DNA of 64,000 nt from a virus. The position numbers were made by a program, and so were the translations under genes. Shown here piece by piece: positions 50,201-59,400 of the stretch (position 1 is its first letter; every line of letters starts with the position of its first letter). The notes below the pieces were generated by a model. That model ran no database searches, was not told the DNA's origin, and worked only from the letters and a program-made list of their open reading frames with translations. The DNA lies in the IMG/VR virus record IMGVR_UViG_3300008267_000040, positions 1 to 64,000 of that record. The stretch is one strand, 5' to 3'.

Positions 50201-53200
50201 CAACTAGTTGCATTGAAGGTGCAACAGATCCAAAGAATCTTGAATCTGCTTGGTTTTCCAAACTAGCAGTATCAACATTTAAAATAGTTGTTGTTGATGA
50301 ATATGAACCAGACAATGAACTTGTTGGATTATATGGATTTTCCTTATAGAATTCTGTTGGTTGATTGTAAGGTCCATATTTGTGATTTTGCTTAGCAAGT
50401 CTAAATGTAATTGCACGATTTACTCCAGTGACTGGCATAAATCCAGTTATAGTTTCACCTTCAATAAAGGTTCCGCTAGTCATTCTAACTTCAAGAAGTT
50501 TAGGGACCATGAATGTGGTCATGTCCCTATTGTCAAAGAATGCGTAGAATCTTGTTGATGGTTTTAATCTTCTTGCTAAAATTTCAATATTTCTAGACCT
50601 CATTAAGGTTAGGATTGCTCTAGATACAACTCTGTCCCCAAGACTAGTTGTATCAAATCTTTCACTGACTCCAAATTGTATACCCTGCCTAGTTTGTTCT
50701 GTTCTTGTTGTTACTGTATTATTTCTAAATTGAGTTAAGGAATCTTGGAAAATATCAGTAGTTGTAATTACATCCCCAGAAGATACTGTTGTTGAAGATA
50801 ATAAAGTTGATGGATTTTGTATCTGTGTGATTACAGGACCTTCAACGGTTGAAGTTCCTGTCCAGTTTGTTTCCCATGCATTCCAATTAATTGGAGATAG
50901 ACCAGTATTGGTATCAACTCCAAGCATTTGAATTGCTGTATTATAATTTCCCTCTACATCCTGAGTTCTTTCAGTTTTTCTTGTTTCTATCCAAGTGTCT
51001 GTAGATGGATTCAATTCAATAGTTCCAATCCAACTTGGGGTATTAAATGGATTTACATTTTCTGTTCTAGTTGCAAATCTATTTTCTGTATAAACTACAT
51101 CAGTATAATCTAAACAAACAATATCACCGATACGTTTTACATTTTTGGAACCAAGATCATTAGCAAATCTTAAATCCACATTTGGATTAGATGTTGTTCC
51201 AATACCAATGACTGCCTCAGACCCAAGTATTAAATCAACGGAAGTTGTATAATGTTGGGGTCTTAGAACACCGAGTGCTGTGTCTACACTTGCTTTATAT
51301 GATTGATTTGCAATGTCTCCACCATTATATGATTTAAAATTATCTACAAAAAATCCAGATTTGAATTTATCAAGACCAGTTTGTGGGTCTCTGATAGAAA
51401 GATTTTTAGTATCTGTTTCTAGTAGAGACAGTGAACTATAATATTCTACGTTTGATAATCTATTTTCAAGTCTTGAGATATCTTTCATTGTATATCTCTT
51501 GTGACTGGAAAGAGAAACTCTAACATCTTTCATATCATAAAGATATGGTGGATAGTAGAAAGTTGCAATCTCTAATGCAGAATCTAAATTGTTTGGTGCC
51601 TTTGGGGAATTTGATGGAACACCATTATTAATAATAAATGTTCCTTCTTTAGTTAGGAACAGTTTATCTATTCTTGGTAGATAATAATTGTAAGAAAGAT
51701 TTATTGTCTTATCTTTAGTGAAAATATGATTTGATGCATTTGCATTTAATGAGAATCTTCTAGATGAATATTCAAAAGGAGATTTTGTAGCAGTTGAAGC
51801 ATCAAATTGCGAAACTCTTGGTCTTAAATCAATAATATCAGTGTTTCTGTATCCATCGATAATTGGTACGTCTTTACTGTATCTATCTTTATCAAATGAA
51901 TCTGCAGAAACAAAATCACCAGGGTCAGAAGAATTAATTGTATAGTTATTAAATATAACTTTTATTTTTTTAGTAGGCGATGAAACTTCTTTTTTTCTAA
52001 TTATTCTTGAATAATCGTAGTATTCTGGTCTTTGACCATTATCCAAGATATAATTATCTTTAATATTTTTATCACCAATGGAAACAGCATTAATAGTACC
52101 AGAGATATTGGTCTCTGAAGATGTTACTCTTTCACCTAATGAAAATCTATTTTCATTTAAGTAAACAATCTCAATGCTGTTTACTCCATCATTTCCAACA
52201 TAAGCAGCAACAGCACCACTGGTACTTCCAATTATTCTTTCACCTTTTATGAAGTTATTTAAACTTGAATTTAAAGATGTGAAATAGATTCTTGGAAGTG
52301 ATGGTTCTGATGTTGTTGAAGATTCATAAATTCCAAGAATGTTAACAACATCTGGAACATTTAAAGATATTGCTTTATCTTGAACTCTAAGACCATATGG
52401 TTTTCTGTAAGTAAGACCATCATTTAATGTAGTTTTTCCAATTCCAGACGAAATTAACGATGAACCATCAATAATTATGCTTGAGCATCTGTTGAATAGT
52501 TTTTTCTTTAGTTTTGTATTTACTTTTTTATATGTTACGGTTAATATTGCTTGTCCATTTTGACTTAGATTAACTAAGCTAACAGTTCTTCCAGAAACAT
52601 AGACTTTTTGATTATCCAGAGATTCTATATTTCCATTTGAAACATATGAAAGACTGTAATCTTCTTCGTCAAATGGTTCTAAAGTTAGGTCAACGTTTGT
52701 TTCCAGATTACCATTAAATGAATTGCTGACTACTGTAATGACATATGATTTTCTTATAGAAATATCTGATGAACTTAAGTCTAAATTGGAAATATTATTA
52801 TTGCCAAGTTTAGCATACAAGAATGCATTAGATGTATTTAAAACATCTAATGTCACTTTTTTGAAGTCATTGGCAGTAATTACAGTAGAAGGTAATGTTC
52901 CATCAGAAACACCAGGAACTGTATTGGTTGGTACTAAAATTAGTTTTTTCTCTGAAGTATCAATACTTACAACTTCATTGTAGGTTGGTACAACATTTCC
53001 TTGCTTTGTATAAGAAACAATATCACCAGTTTTTATACCAACATAAAAATTGTTAGTTGAAGTTGTTACTGTACTGATTCCTGATGCCCCACTAGTGATA
53101 GTATATTGAACACCAGATTCTGTTAGGGATATTTTTTTGTTTAAAATTGGATCAGCAGTAAAAGAACCAATTCCAGCAGCAGTGTTTATACCAACAATTT

Positions 53201-54833
53201 GATGAACATCTGTTAGATTATAATCCCTAACTCTTGTTATGACTCTTCCATCTTCTATGCCGTCAATTATTAAACCTTCATCTTGCTTGAAAGAACCAGA
53301 AACTTGATATAATTTAACTATATTTGAATTGATTACATCAGAAACAACATATCCACTAGAAGAGCTATACTTTCCTTCAATAAATGTGGATGCACTTAAA
53401 GTTATTGAAGCACTTAATTCTATAACTGTATATGTTTGAATATCATAAAGTGAACAATCAAATTCACTTAATGTATTTGCATATCCAGCATTTCTTAGTT
53501 TTAAATCATAAACTCTTGCTACACCAATTTTTTCTCCAGACGCAAGACCAGGAGTTTGTGTTCTTCCAGAATAAAGAGAAATTTGAGATGTAGACCCAAA
53601 ACCAACAGGAAGAGAACCAAAAACATTATTTACTAAAATTTGTCTACCAACACTGAATGGTATGGATTGATTGACTACTTTTTCTGTAGTTCTTGGTTTT
53701 TGAAAATCTACAATAGTAGTATCAATAGTTTCAATGTCGTATCCTCTTACAACTGCCTTTCCTGGTGAAACTAATATACAACCTACAGAATCATTTGGTA
53801 CATTGCCTTGCTTTGTTTGTTGATTTTCTACAAACAAACCGTTGTTGCCAATTTGATCATTTAAAGATTCTTTTAGTGAAATATTAAATGGTCTTACATA
53901 ATAATCACCAGACTCATCATAAGTTCTTCTTGCCAGTTCATCCTTAATTAAATCATAATTAGTAGTTTTGACAAATTTTTGTAGGACACCTTTTTCTGCA
54001 CGTAGTAATTCTACAAAATTTTCATCATTAAAATCACTTAACTCTTTCTTAATTAAAGTTACATCAAACTTTAATCTATCTGCACCAGGTGCAGAAAAGT
54101 TAGAAAATCCTTGAGCATTATCAAACAAATCATTATACGAGTTTGATGCTACTGCTAATTCTTCATTAATAAGTAATCCAACTCTATACGAAGGTGAGTT
54201 TGAGTATTGGTCTAATATTACAGTTTGTGGTTCTACAGTCACAAAGAAACCACGAATAAAATATACACCAGATGCTATTTTTGCTGCGGAACCAATAGCA
54301 GTTGAATTTGAGATAATTGAAGTAGCAAAAGAAGAACCACCTCTAATAGCAGAAATTCCATAAGTTATATCATTAACTGCTAGTAAATTTTCACCATCAA
54401 TAAATGTATTGGTTGAAAAATTAGTGTCACTTGAACTTTGGTACTTAATATAAAGAGTATAGTTTTTTCTATCTGAAGTTGAATTTGAAATATAATTTTC
54501 TACTTTTGCAGTTACACCACTAGATTCACCTTTAATTAATTTTCCAACTAAACTACTAATGTACAAAGATACTGGTATCCCAAGATGAGTTTCGTCAATC
54601 TGGACGCAAGTATAATTTGAATCATAAGAAATTTGTCCAGGAATAACCATTGCACCTTCTTTGAAGAAGTGCTGTCCAAACTTCTCAATTTGATTTTGGA
54701 GAATTGTCTGTAGTGTAGTTAATTCTCTTGCTTGTATTGGAGTTGCTGGTTTAAATAGAACTCTTTGATAATTTTTCTTTGGATCAAAATCATCAAAGTA
54801 TGGAGATACATTTAAATTAGTATTCTGAGGCAT
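47283..54833 (-). CDS. Giant baseplate/fibre protein, DUF4815 type (2516 aa)
   Basis: The largest gene in the window. The N-terminus NVSPYFDDFDPKKNYQRVLF with ATPIQARELTTLQTILQNQI and HFFKEGAMVIPGQISYDSNY is the diagnostic start of DUF4815 virion proteins of marine T4-like phages. The body is strand-rich, with repeated S-x-x-x-Y and NG motifs, then about residue 1930 a G-x-GY block (NPGVGYTEN, GGTGYAIGDTLTVPSSQTGG), IDNPGVFNVTVIPYHFSGSP and a C-terminal domain with KDLPLFNGFQIKIIMAGKNQ and VPKIKDLRAIAVL. Its place directly after gp8 corresponds to the gp9/gp10/fibre region of T4, and the protein likely joins fibres to the wedge. Overlap by 4 bases with the 67-aa gene; 6 bases after gp8. Confidence 0.82.
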   Translation of the reverse strand: MPQNTNLNVSPYFDDFDPKKNYQRVLFKPATPIQARELTTLQTILQNQIEKFGQHFFKEGAMVIPGQISYDSNYTCVQIDETHLGIPVSLYISSLVGKLIKGESSGVTAKVENYISNSTSDRKNYTLYIKYQSSSDTNFSTNTFIDGENLLAVNDITYGISAIRGGSSFATSIISNSTAIGSAAKIASGVYFIRGFFVTVEPQTVILDQYSNSPSYRVGLLINEELAVASNSYNDLFDNAQGFSNFSAPGADRLKFDVTLIKKELSDFNDENFVELLRAEKGVLQKFVKTTNYDLIKDELARRTYDESGDYYVRPFNISLKESLNDQIGNNGLFVENQQTKQGNVPNDSVGCILVSPGKAVVRGYDIETIDTTIVDFQKPRTTEKVVNQSIPFSVGRQILVNNVFGSLPVGFGSTSQISLYSGRTQTPGLASGEKIGVARVYDLKLRNAGYANTLSEFDCSLYDIQTYTVIELSASITLSASTFIEGKYSSSSGYVVSDVINSNIVKLYQVSGSFKQDEGLIIDGIEDGRVITRVRDYNLTDVHQIVGINTAAGIGSFTADPILNKKISLTESGVQYTITSGASGISTVTTSTNNFYVGIKTGDIVSYTKQGNVVPTYNEVVSIDTSEKKLILVPTNTVPGVSDGTLPSTVITANDFKKVTLDVLNTSNAFLYAKLGNNNISNLDLSSSDISIRKSYVITVVSNSFNGNLETNVDLTLEPFDEEDYSLSYVSNGNIESLDNQKVYVSGRTVSLVNLSQNGQAILTVTYKKVNTKLKKKLFNRCSSIIIDGSSLISSGIGKTTLNDGLTYRKPYGLRVQDKAISLNVPDVVNILGIYESSTTSEPSLPRIYFTSLNSSLNNFIKGERIIGSTSGAVAAYVGNDGVNSIEIVYLNENRFSLGERVTSSETNISGTINAVSIGDKNIKDNYILDNGQRPEYYDYSRIIRKKEVSSPTKKIKVIFNNYTINSSDPGDFVSADSFDKDRYSKDVPIIDGYRNTDIIDLRPRVSQFDASTATKSPFEYSSRRFSLNANASNHIFTKDKTINLSYNYYLPRIDKLFLTKEGTFIINNGVPSNSPKAPNNLDSALEIATFYYPPYLYDMKDVRVSLSSHKRYTMKDISRLENRLSNVEYYSSLSLLETDTKNLSIRDPQTGLDKFKSGFFVDNFKSYNGGDIANQSYKASVDTALGVLRPQHYTTSVDLILGSEAVIGIGTTSNPNVDLRFANDLGSKNVKRIGDIVCLDYTDVVYTENRFATRTENVNPFNTPSWIGTIELNPSTDTWIETRKTERTQDVEGNYNTAIQMLGVDTNTGLSPINWNAWETNWTGTSTVEGPVITQIQNPSTLLSSTTVSSGDVITTTDIFQDSLTQFRNNTVTTRTEQTRQGIQFGVSERFDTTSLGDRVVSRAILTLMRSRNIEILARRLKPSTRFYAFFDNRDMTTFMVPKLLEVRMTSGTFIEGETITGFMPVTGVNRAITFRLAKQNHKYGPYNQPTEFYKENPYNPTSSLSGSYSSTTTILNVDTASLENQADSRFFGSVAPSMQLVGALSNAIATVTDIRLVTDSSGTFIGALFIPDPTIPSNPTFESGTKTLSLTTSSTNSTIGGSVDSIAEANFTSSGTVDNVESLTLRVRNADIERNIRTDSRTLTETEDRLVANTTLTNRSVISTRVIQRRWVDPLAQTFEVNDNNGVFITKCEIFFRTKDEANIPITLQLRTSYLGLPSQEILPFGEVVLNPDQITISEDASVSTTFTFPAPVFLESGNDYAIVLISNSNSYNVWISRMTEVDVSTINKPEAEKIIVSQQPTLGSLFKSQNGATWEPSQLEDLKFILHRAEFTSTTGSFRFYNPDLGVGNRQIASLRPNPIVAYSKKILVGLSGTLSTYDITNLVPGTTILQSNYPNFSGKLSSIVGAVGINSNLSITNPGVGYTENTVYNNLPLTTLSGRGSGAKVNLTIQSGVAIAATVSIGGTGYAIGDTLTVPSSQTGGFGRNLVLTIPNLVGIISSFNSLIIDQVQDEINTSNVANEISYVNPSNGISTISNGLVNYSELLTDGLHFKVNHNNHGMYSDTNLVTLYGIESDVPPQKLVSDFNQAATGSIQVSSVGIFTSFENIGISSDNPGYIKVNNEIIRYTGYDSDANTLTGITRGIDIDNPGVFNVTVIPYHFSGSPVFKYEFNGISLRRINRTHSFADVDTNKYPITLDSYHIKVKTDEKGKDRRFGPPQLFFSETKTGGTYDLNVGSSGANTISGPKASQNIQFDSLRPNIQSLLPETTSLDAKIRTVTGKSVNGTELPFSAREFESISLNSNNYFDNPRIIASRVNEVANLQSYLGYKSFVMEMTLSTSDTKVSPIIDLDRVNIITTMNRLDRPVANYVTDPRVNSLYDDPTSAIYISKVIRLQKGADSLKVYFDAYRDVSNEIIVMYRLLRSDTPDDQQLFELFPGFRNVDLNGNVIDPKNNDGTPDINVLPSSSESEYRSYEYTAKDLPLFNGFQIKIIMAGKNQSVVPKIKDLRAIAVL

Positions 54834-54839
54834 TTTTCT

Positions 54840-56405
54840 TTAGAACTCCAATACGATTTTAATATCTTCTTTTTGGCTTGCTGATCTTGGAATTGCCTTT
54901 CTGTTATCGATATAAATTATATCACCAGATTTTTTGTTATATTCTGCCGATGATATTCCAGCAACAAAATTGCTTCCCAACTGGTATGTCCTACTATTTA
55001 TTACTGTACTAATACCCGTAAAGTTTCTATCAATTGATAATGCTGGACCAACAATATTAGGACAATTTATTGTATACGAACCACCAGCAATAGCAGATGA
55101 GGTAAATCCATAAATTCTGTATCCAACACCAACTGTAGCAAGACCAACTGGTTGATAATATTTTAAAACACCAGTTACATTATCCCAAGAAGCAACAAAT
55201 CCAATTGCTGTCATACCTGTACCAATTGTTTGCCTAATTACAGAGTCTACTGGATATGTAGTTTGAGTTGTTAATCCAGAAAGTTTTATAGAATTTAAAG
55301 CACTTACCTGCCCTAAACTCAATCTTTCTGTATCACTACCAAAAATTGTTGGATTTTTTATAATTCCGATTCTGGCAAAATCGTTTCCAAGAATAATATC
55401 TGGATTTTGTTCATCGGTTAGATATCTGGAATAAACCAACACTCGATATGCACCAAGTTCTCTGTAAATATTATATCCATGTCCTCCTTTTGGTGGAATA
55501 ATAACATCAAATGTCGCAATTCTTCCATCATTTGACAATTCTGATGGAATTCCAGGAGCACCAGGTTGGAATTTGATAATACCTTTTGTGTAACCAGATC
55601 CACCATCTGTAACAAAGACTTCAGACACTTTTCCAAAAGAATCTACTGTTATTGTTGCCTTTCCTCCAACTCCATCACCAAGAATTGGAATATTTGTAAA
55701 TGATTTTGAAATGGGTTGATAATTTATTCCTCTATCTGTGATAGTAACAATCTCAACTTTACCATTAACTGCATTATTTTTTGTTGCAATAGTCTCACCA
55801 ACTTCTCCCCAACTTTCTGGGACTGGAATGAATTCAATAGAATCAAATTTCACAATTTCAGATGGTTTAATTGTGAATAGATATTTCCAAATATACCCAT
55901 CACCACTTGTTCCTGCTGGTCTTGCCTCTAAGTCAATAAATGTTGGTTGGTCAAATGATGGTCTTCCATTTGGGTTTTCTGGATCAGTTCCATTTTGAAG
56001 ACAAATATAAACTCTAAAATCTTCATTAATTACATAAAAATTTGATTCGTATAAACTTGGTTGATTCGTTACTGGAGTTTTCTTATAAATTGAATAATCA
56101 TGTCTGTACATTTCATAAGTTGTTCCAGAAGTCCACTGGACTTTTCTAATCATCCTCCTTACATCTTCATTTGTAATTTTTTTCATAGCAATGATGGTTT
56201 CTTTGACCTGATTTTCTTCGTCAAATCCGTCCAATGGAGTCAATCCATCACCCCAAATAGCAGATCCACCTGCCTGTGGATTTAAACTATTTGGTTGACC
56301 AATAAAGGTATAATAATTATTTGCAGTATTACCAACTGAAACTAGACTTTTTACAAAGGTTTCAGCATTCATCACCCTAAATTGTTCAGTTATGATAGCA
56401 GGCAT
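54840..56405 (-). CDS. gp8: Baseplate wedge protein gp8
   Basis: Translation from ATG at 56405 gives 521 aa; a TTG three codons upstream is an alternative but MPAIITEQFRVMNAETF is the conserved start. The core FIGQPNSLN...AIWGDGLTP, VQWTSGTTYEMYRHDYSIY, FYVINEDFRVYICLQNG, GTSGDGYIWKYLFTIKPSEI and FIPVPESWGEV matches gp8, and the terminal GDIIYIDNRKAIPRSASQKE with DIKIVLEF aligns with the end of T4 gp8 (MIYMENRPPIIMAMDQTEEI, then NILFTF). T4 gp8 is 334 aa; the extra about 190 residues are G-x-GY beta units (DGGSGYTKGIIKFQPGAPG) and a Thr/Gly-rich domain (residues about 370-480). gp8 is a dimer in each baseplate wedge. Well supported. Confidence 0.92.
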   Translation of the reverse strand: MPAIITEQFRVMNAETFVKSLVSVGNTANNYYTFIGQPNSLNPQAGGSAIWGDGLTPLDGFDEENQVKETIIAMKKITNEDVRRMIRKVQWTSGTTYEMYRHDYSIYKKTPVTNQPSLYESNFYVINEDFRVYICLQNGTDPENPNGRPSFDQPTFIDLEARPAGTSGDGYIWKYLFTIKPSEIVKFDSIEFIPVPESWGEVGETIATKNNAVNGKVEIVTITDRGINYQPISKSFTNIPILGDGVGGKATITVDSFGKVSEVFVTDGGSGYTKGIIKFQPGAPGIPSELSNDGRIATFDVIIPPKGGHGYNIYRELGAYRVLVYSRYLTDEQNPDIILGNDFARIGIIKNPTIFGSDTERLSLGQVSALNSIKLSGLTTQTTYPVDSVIRQTIGTGMTAIGFVASWDNVTGVLKYYQPVGLATVGVGYRIYGFTSSAIAGGSYTINCPNIVGPALSIDRNFTGISTVINSRTYQLGSNFVAGISSAEYNKKSGDIIYIDNRKAIPRSASQKEDIKIVLEF

Positions 56406-56435
56406 TTTATACAACCGTTTTTTCTTTATTTAGTT

Positions 56436-59400
56436 CTATTTTAGACCACGAGTTCTATATACGTCTGGAGCAGTTGATAATCCAATCAATCCATTATTGG
56501 TATTTACGGGGAAATTTCTTGGTTGGAATCTTGTTCTATTTTGGAAATCATAAATCTTGCCCCAAGTATATTTTCCATAAATTCCATTTTCATTAGTGTT
56601 AGTATCTACTTGGATTGGAATGTTTCCTGGTCCAGTTGTAAAGTAGCATCTTACTGTAACTATTCCAGAAACAGCAGGTGAAACTGTGCCAACTCTATAA
56701 ACACCATCAAGATACGAAGTTGCAGTTCCAACTCTTGATGCTGGATAATTATTCATTCCCCCCATTGAAGTAGTAATTCCAGTTAATGCATGACCAACTG
56801 TAGAATTGCTATTGTAAATTACAAAATAATCATTTACTTCTAATTGACTATTTGTTACTCCAAATGTATTCAGTGAGGAATAACCAATACCCAAAGTTAC
56901 ATTATCATATTGCTCACTCTTCAGTACAAAATCAATATGAGTAGCACCAACACCAACATAAGTAATTACACCAAAATCACCTTTAGATTTGATTGAATAT
57001 ATCTTTTCACTAACTGCATCATCACCTTCAAGAAGAACTGGTGGTGGAGTTGATTGCGAATAACCAAATCCAGGATTTACAACTCGAATTGAAGACACAG
57101 CACCATTTGATACTGTGGAAACTCCTGTTGCTCTGTTGTAAATTGGTTCAGCATACATTGTGGTTCCAGAAGTTCCAACGAGTAAATATCTACCCTCTTC
57201 AGCAATAATTGGTCCAATTGGTCTTATTTCTGGAGGTAATGGAGCAGGTATAAATGCAAGATCTTTTACTACATTGTTCTGGTTTGTTAACCTTTGTGTC
57301 CAATATTGTAAATCCAAGGAGAATAGTAATTGATTTGTGCCAGTTAAAGCAACATATACACCATACTCGTATTTTATATTAATTAGGTCATCTGATATAT
57401 TTGGAATTATTCTTTCCCAACCAGTATTTCCAGTTGTAGAAACAAAAATTGTTGCATTTTGTCCAACAGCAACAAATTGAGTTCCTGTCCATATAACTTT
57501 TTCAAAATTTCTGGTTGTTGGTAAAGAAACAATTCTGTCCCAAATATTTCCATTAGTAGAATGAATAATTGTTCCACTATCACCAACGACAACAAATCTT
57601 GCGTCATTGTTGGCAACACCATTTAAATTAGTAAACACTGGTGGATTTTTCTTAAAGAATGCAGTTGTTCCAATTCCTACACCAGTAAATAGACCAATTC
57701 CATCACCAACTGCAACAGCAGTCCTTCTCAATGAGGAATAACTAATATCATTAAATGTATTGTAATAACTACTAAAATTGATGATAGGATCTGGAAGACC
57801 AACGACAACCTGCTCTTCAAGTAATTTTATTTCTGTCCATGCAGATAAAGTTGTATTAATACCAACTGATGTTGCAATCTTTGCAAATTCACCAACAACA
57901 TAATAACGATTAGGTTCTGCAACAGATACGGAGTTGAAAGATATTGTCTGTCCATAACCTATGGATGATTGGGACCATTCTATTCCATTTGTAGATATTG
58001 CAACTATTCCACTTGAACCAACAGAAACAATTGGATTTCCTATTACAACTTTATTTAAAGTATAAGAAGAAGATATTCCATTGTTTGACCCTTTCCAGTT
58101 ATAAATTGGGTCTTTTCTTTGTATGAATGCTGAAGATATTGCAACAATTGGATTTGTTAATGTATTATAACCAGTTCCTGCATACGAAATAGATAGACTC
58201 GAAATTGTTGACGCAGAAGAAACAATAGCAGTAGATATTGCTGGTTGAATATCATTTACATCTACAATAATAACATCTCTTAAGTTTTCACTCAGTAAAT
58301 CAACCTCACTGAAAAGTGGGAATGCATTATTAACGTATATCTTTTCATCTTCGGAGAAAACATTTGCAATTAACTTTGTATTTGGGGTTATTCTTGATTT
58401 TAAGTCTGGTCTGGATTTGGAATATAAGACACCATTGATAATTCTATCTACAGTTTGCTTTGCCCATCTCAATGGCCTTTCTTTTGTTACATCGGTGTTT
58501 ATGCCAATGCTATCATATGTAAATGTATCTAAAGCATCAGAGGATACAATCTTTTTGACAATTCTTTCAAATTGTGGTCTATCTCCAGGGTCTAAAATAT
58601 TTTCTCCAATTTGTATGGTATCACCTTCTTTTATTGTTTTTGGTGGGTCAATTTGTTCAACATCTAAGTCAGATCCTCTAAAGAATAGTATGGTGCATTT
58701 TGAATTTTCTTTTGGTGCTTCAGTAAAAGTAAGTCTAGATCCGTTAAATGTGTATGATTTTATTGGTTCCTGCAATACATCATTTATAAACACAAATAGA
58801 TTATTTTCAATCTGAACATCTGTGCTAGGGTCAGATTTTAGACTCAATACTTCTGTTGTTCCTCCTTGAGATATGGTCAGTGTGAATTTTTTCTTTGAAC
58901 CAGTAAAGTATTTTGCTATGTCATCAAATTGTATAAATTGACCTGGATAGAAACCACTAAACTTATCTGTCAGTGTTTCCTCTACTGTAATTCTAAACTC
59001 ACTAAATCCAATTCCAATTGATGGATTTGTTGTTACACCAACTACTTTTAATACATCACCTACCTTATAATATAATCCTGGTTCTTCAATATCAAATCCA
59101 ATTACATTTCCTTGATTTCCTACAATAACTGAAGCCTTTGCACCAAATCCATTTCCTGTGGACCCAGAAATATACTCTAAAGGCAAATCACTATAACTTG
59201 ATGGAATTCCAATTAATACTCTTGGAACTGGTGATGTTGTATATCCAGTTCCTGGATTGACAATGGAAATTGATGTAATAGTTCCTCCAGTTCCTATTAT
59301 TGCAACTAAAGAAGCACCAGTACCGACATTTGATAAAATTTCAATTTTTGGTGGAGTCCTATACCCACTACCGAAACCTTTTATAGTTACTGCTGATATT

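Noticed and set aside
54840-56414. TTG start for gp8 at 56414
   Set aside because: The ATG at 56405 gives the conserved MPAIIT start; the TTG adds only three unconserved residues.
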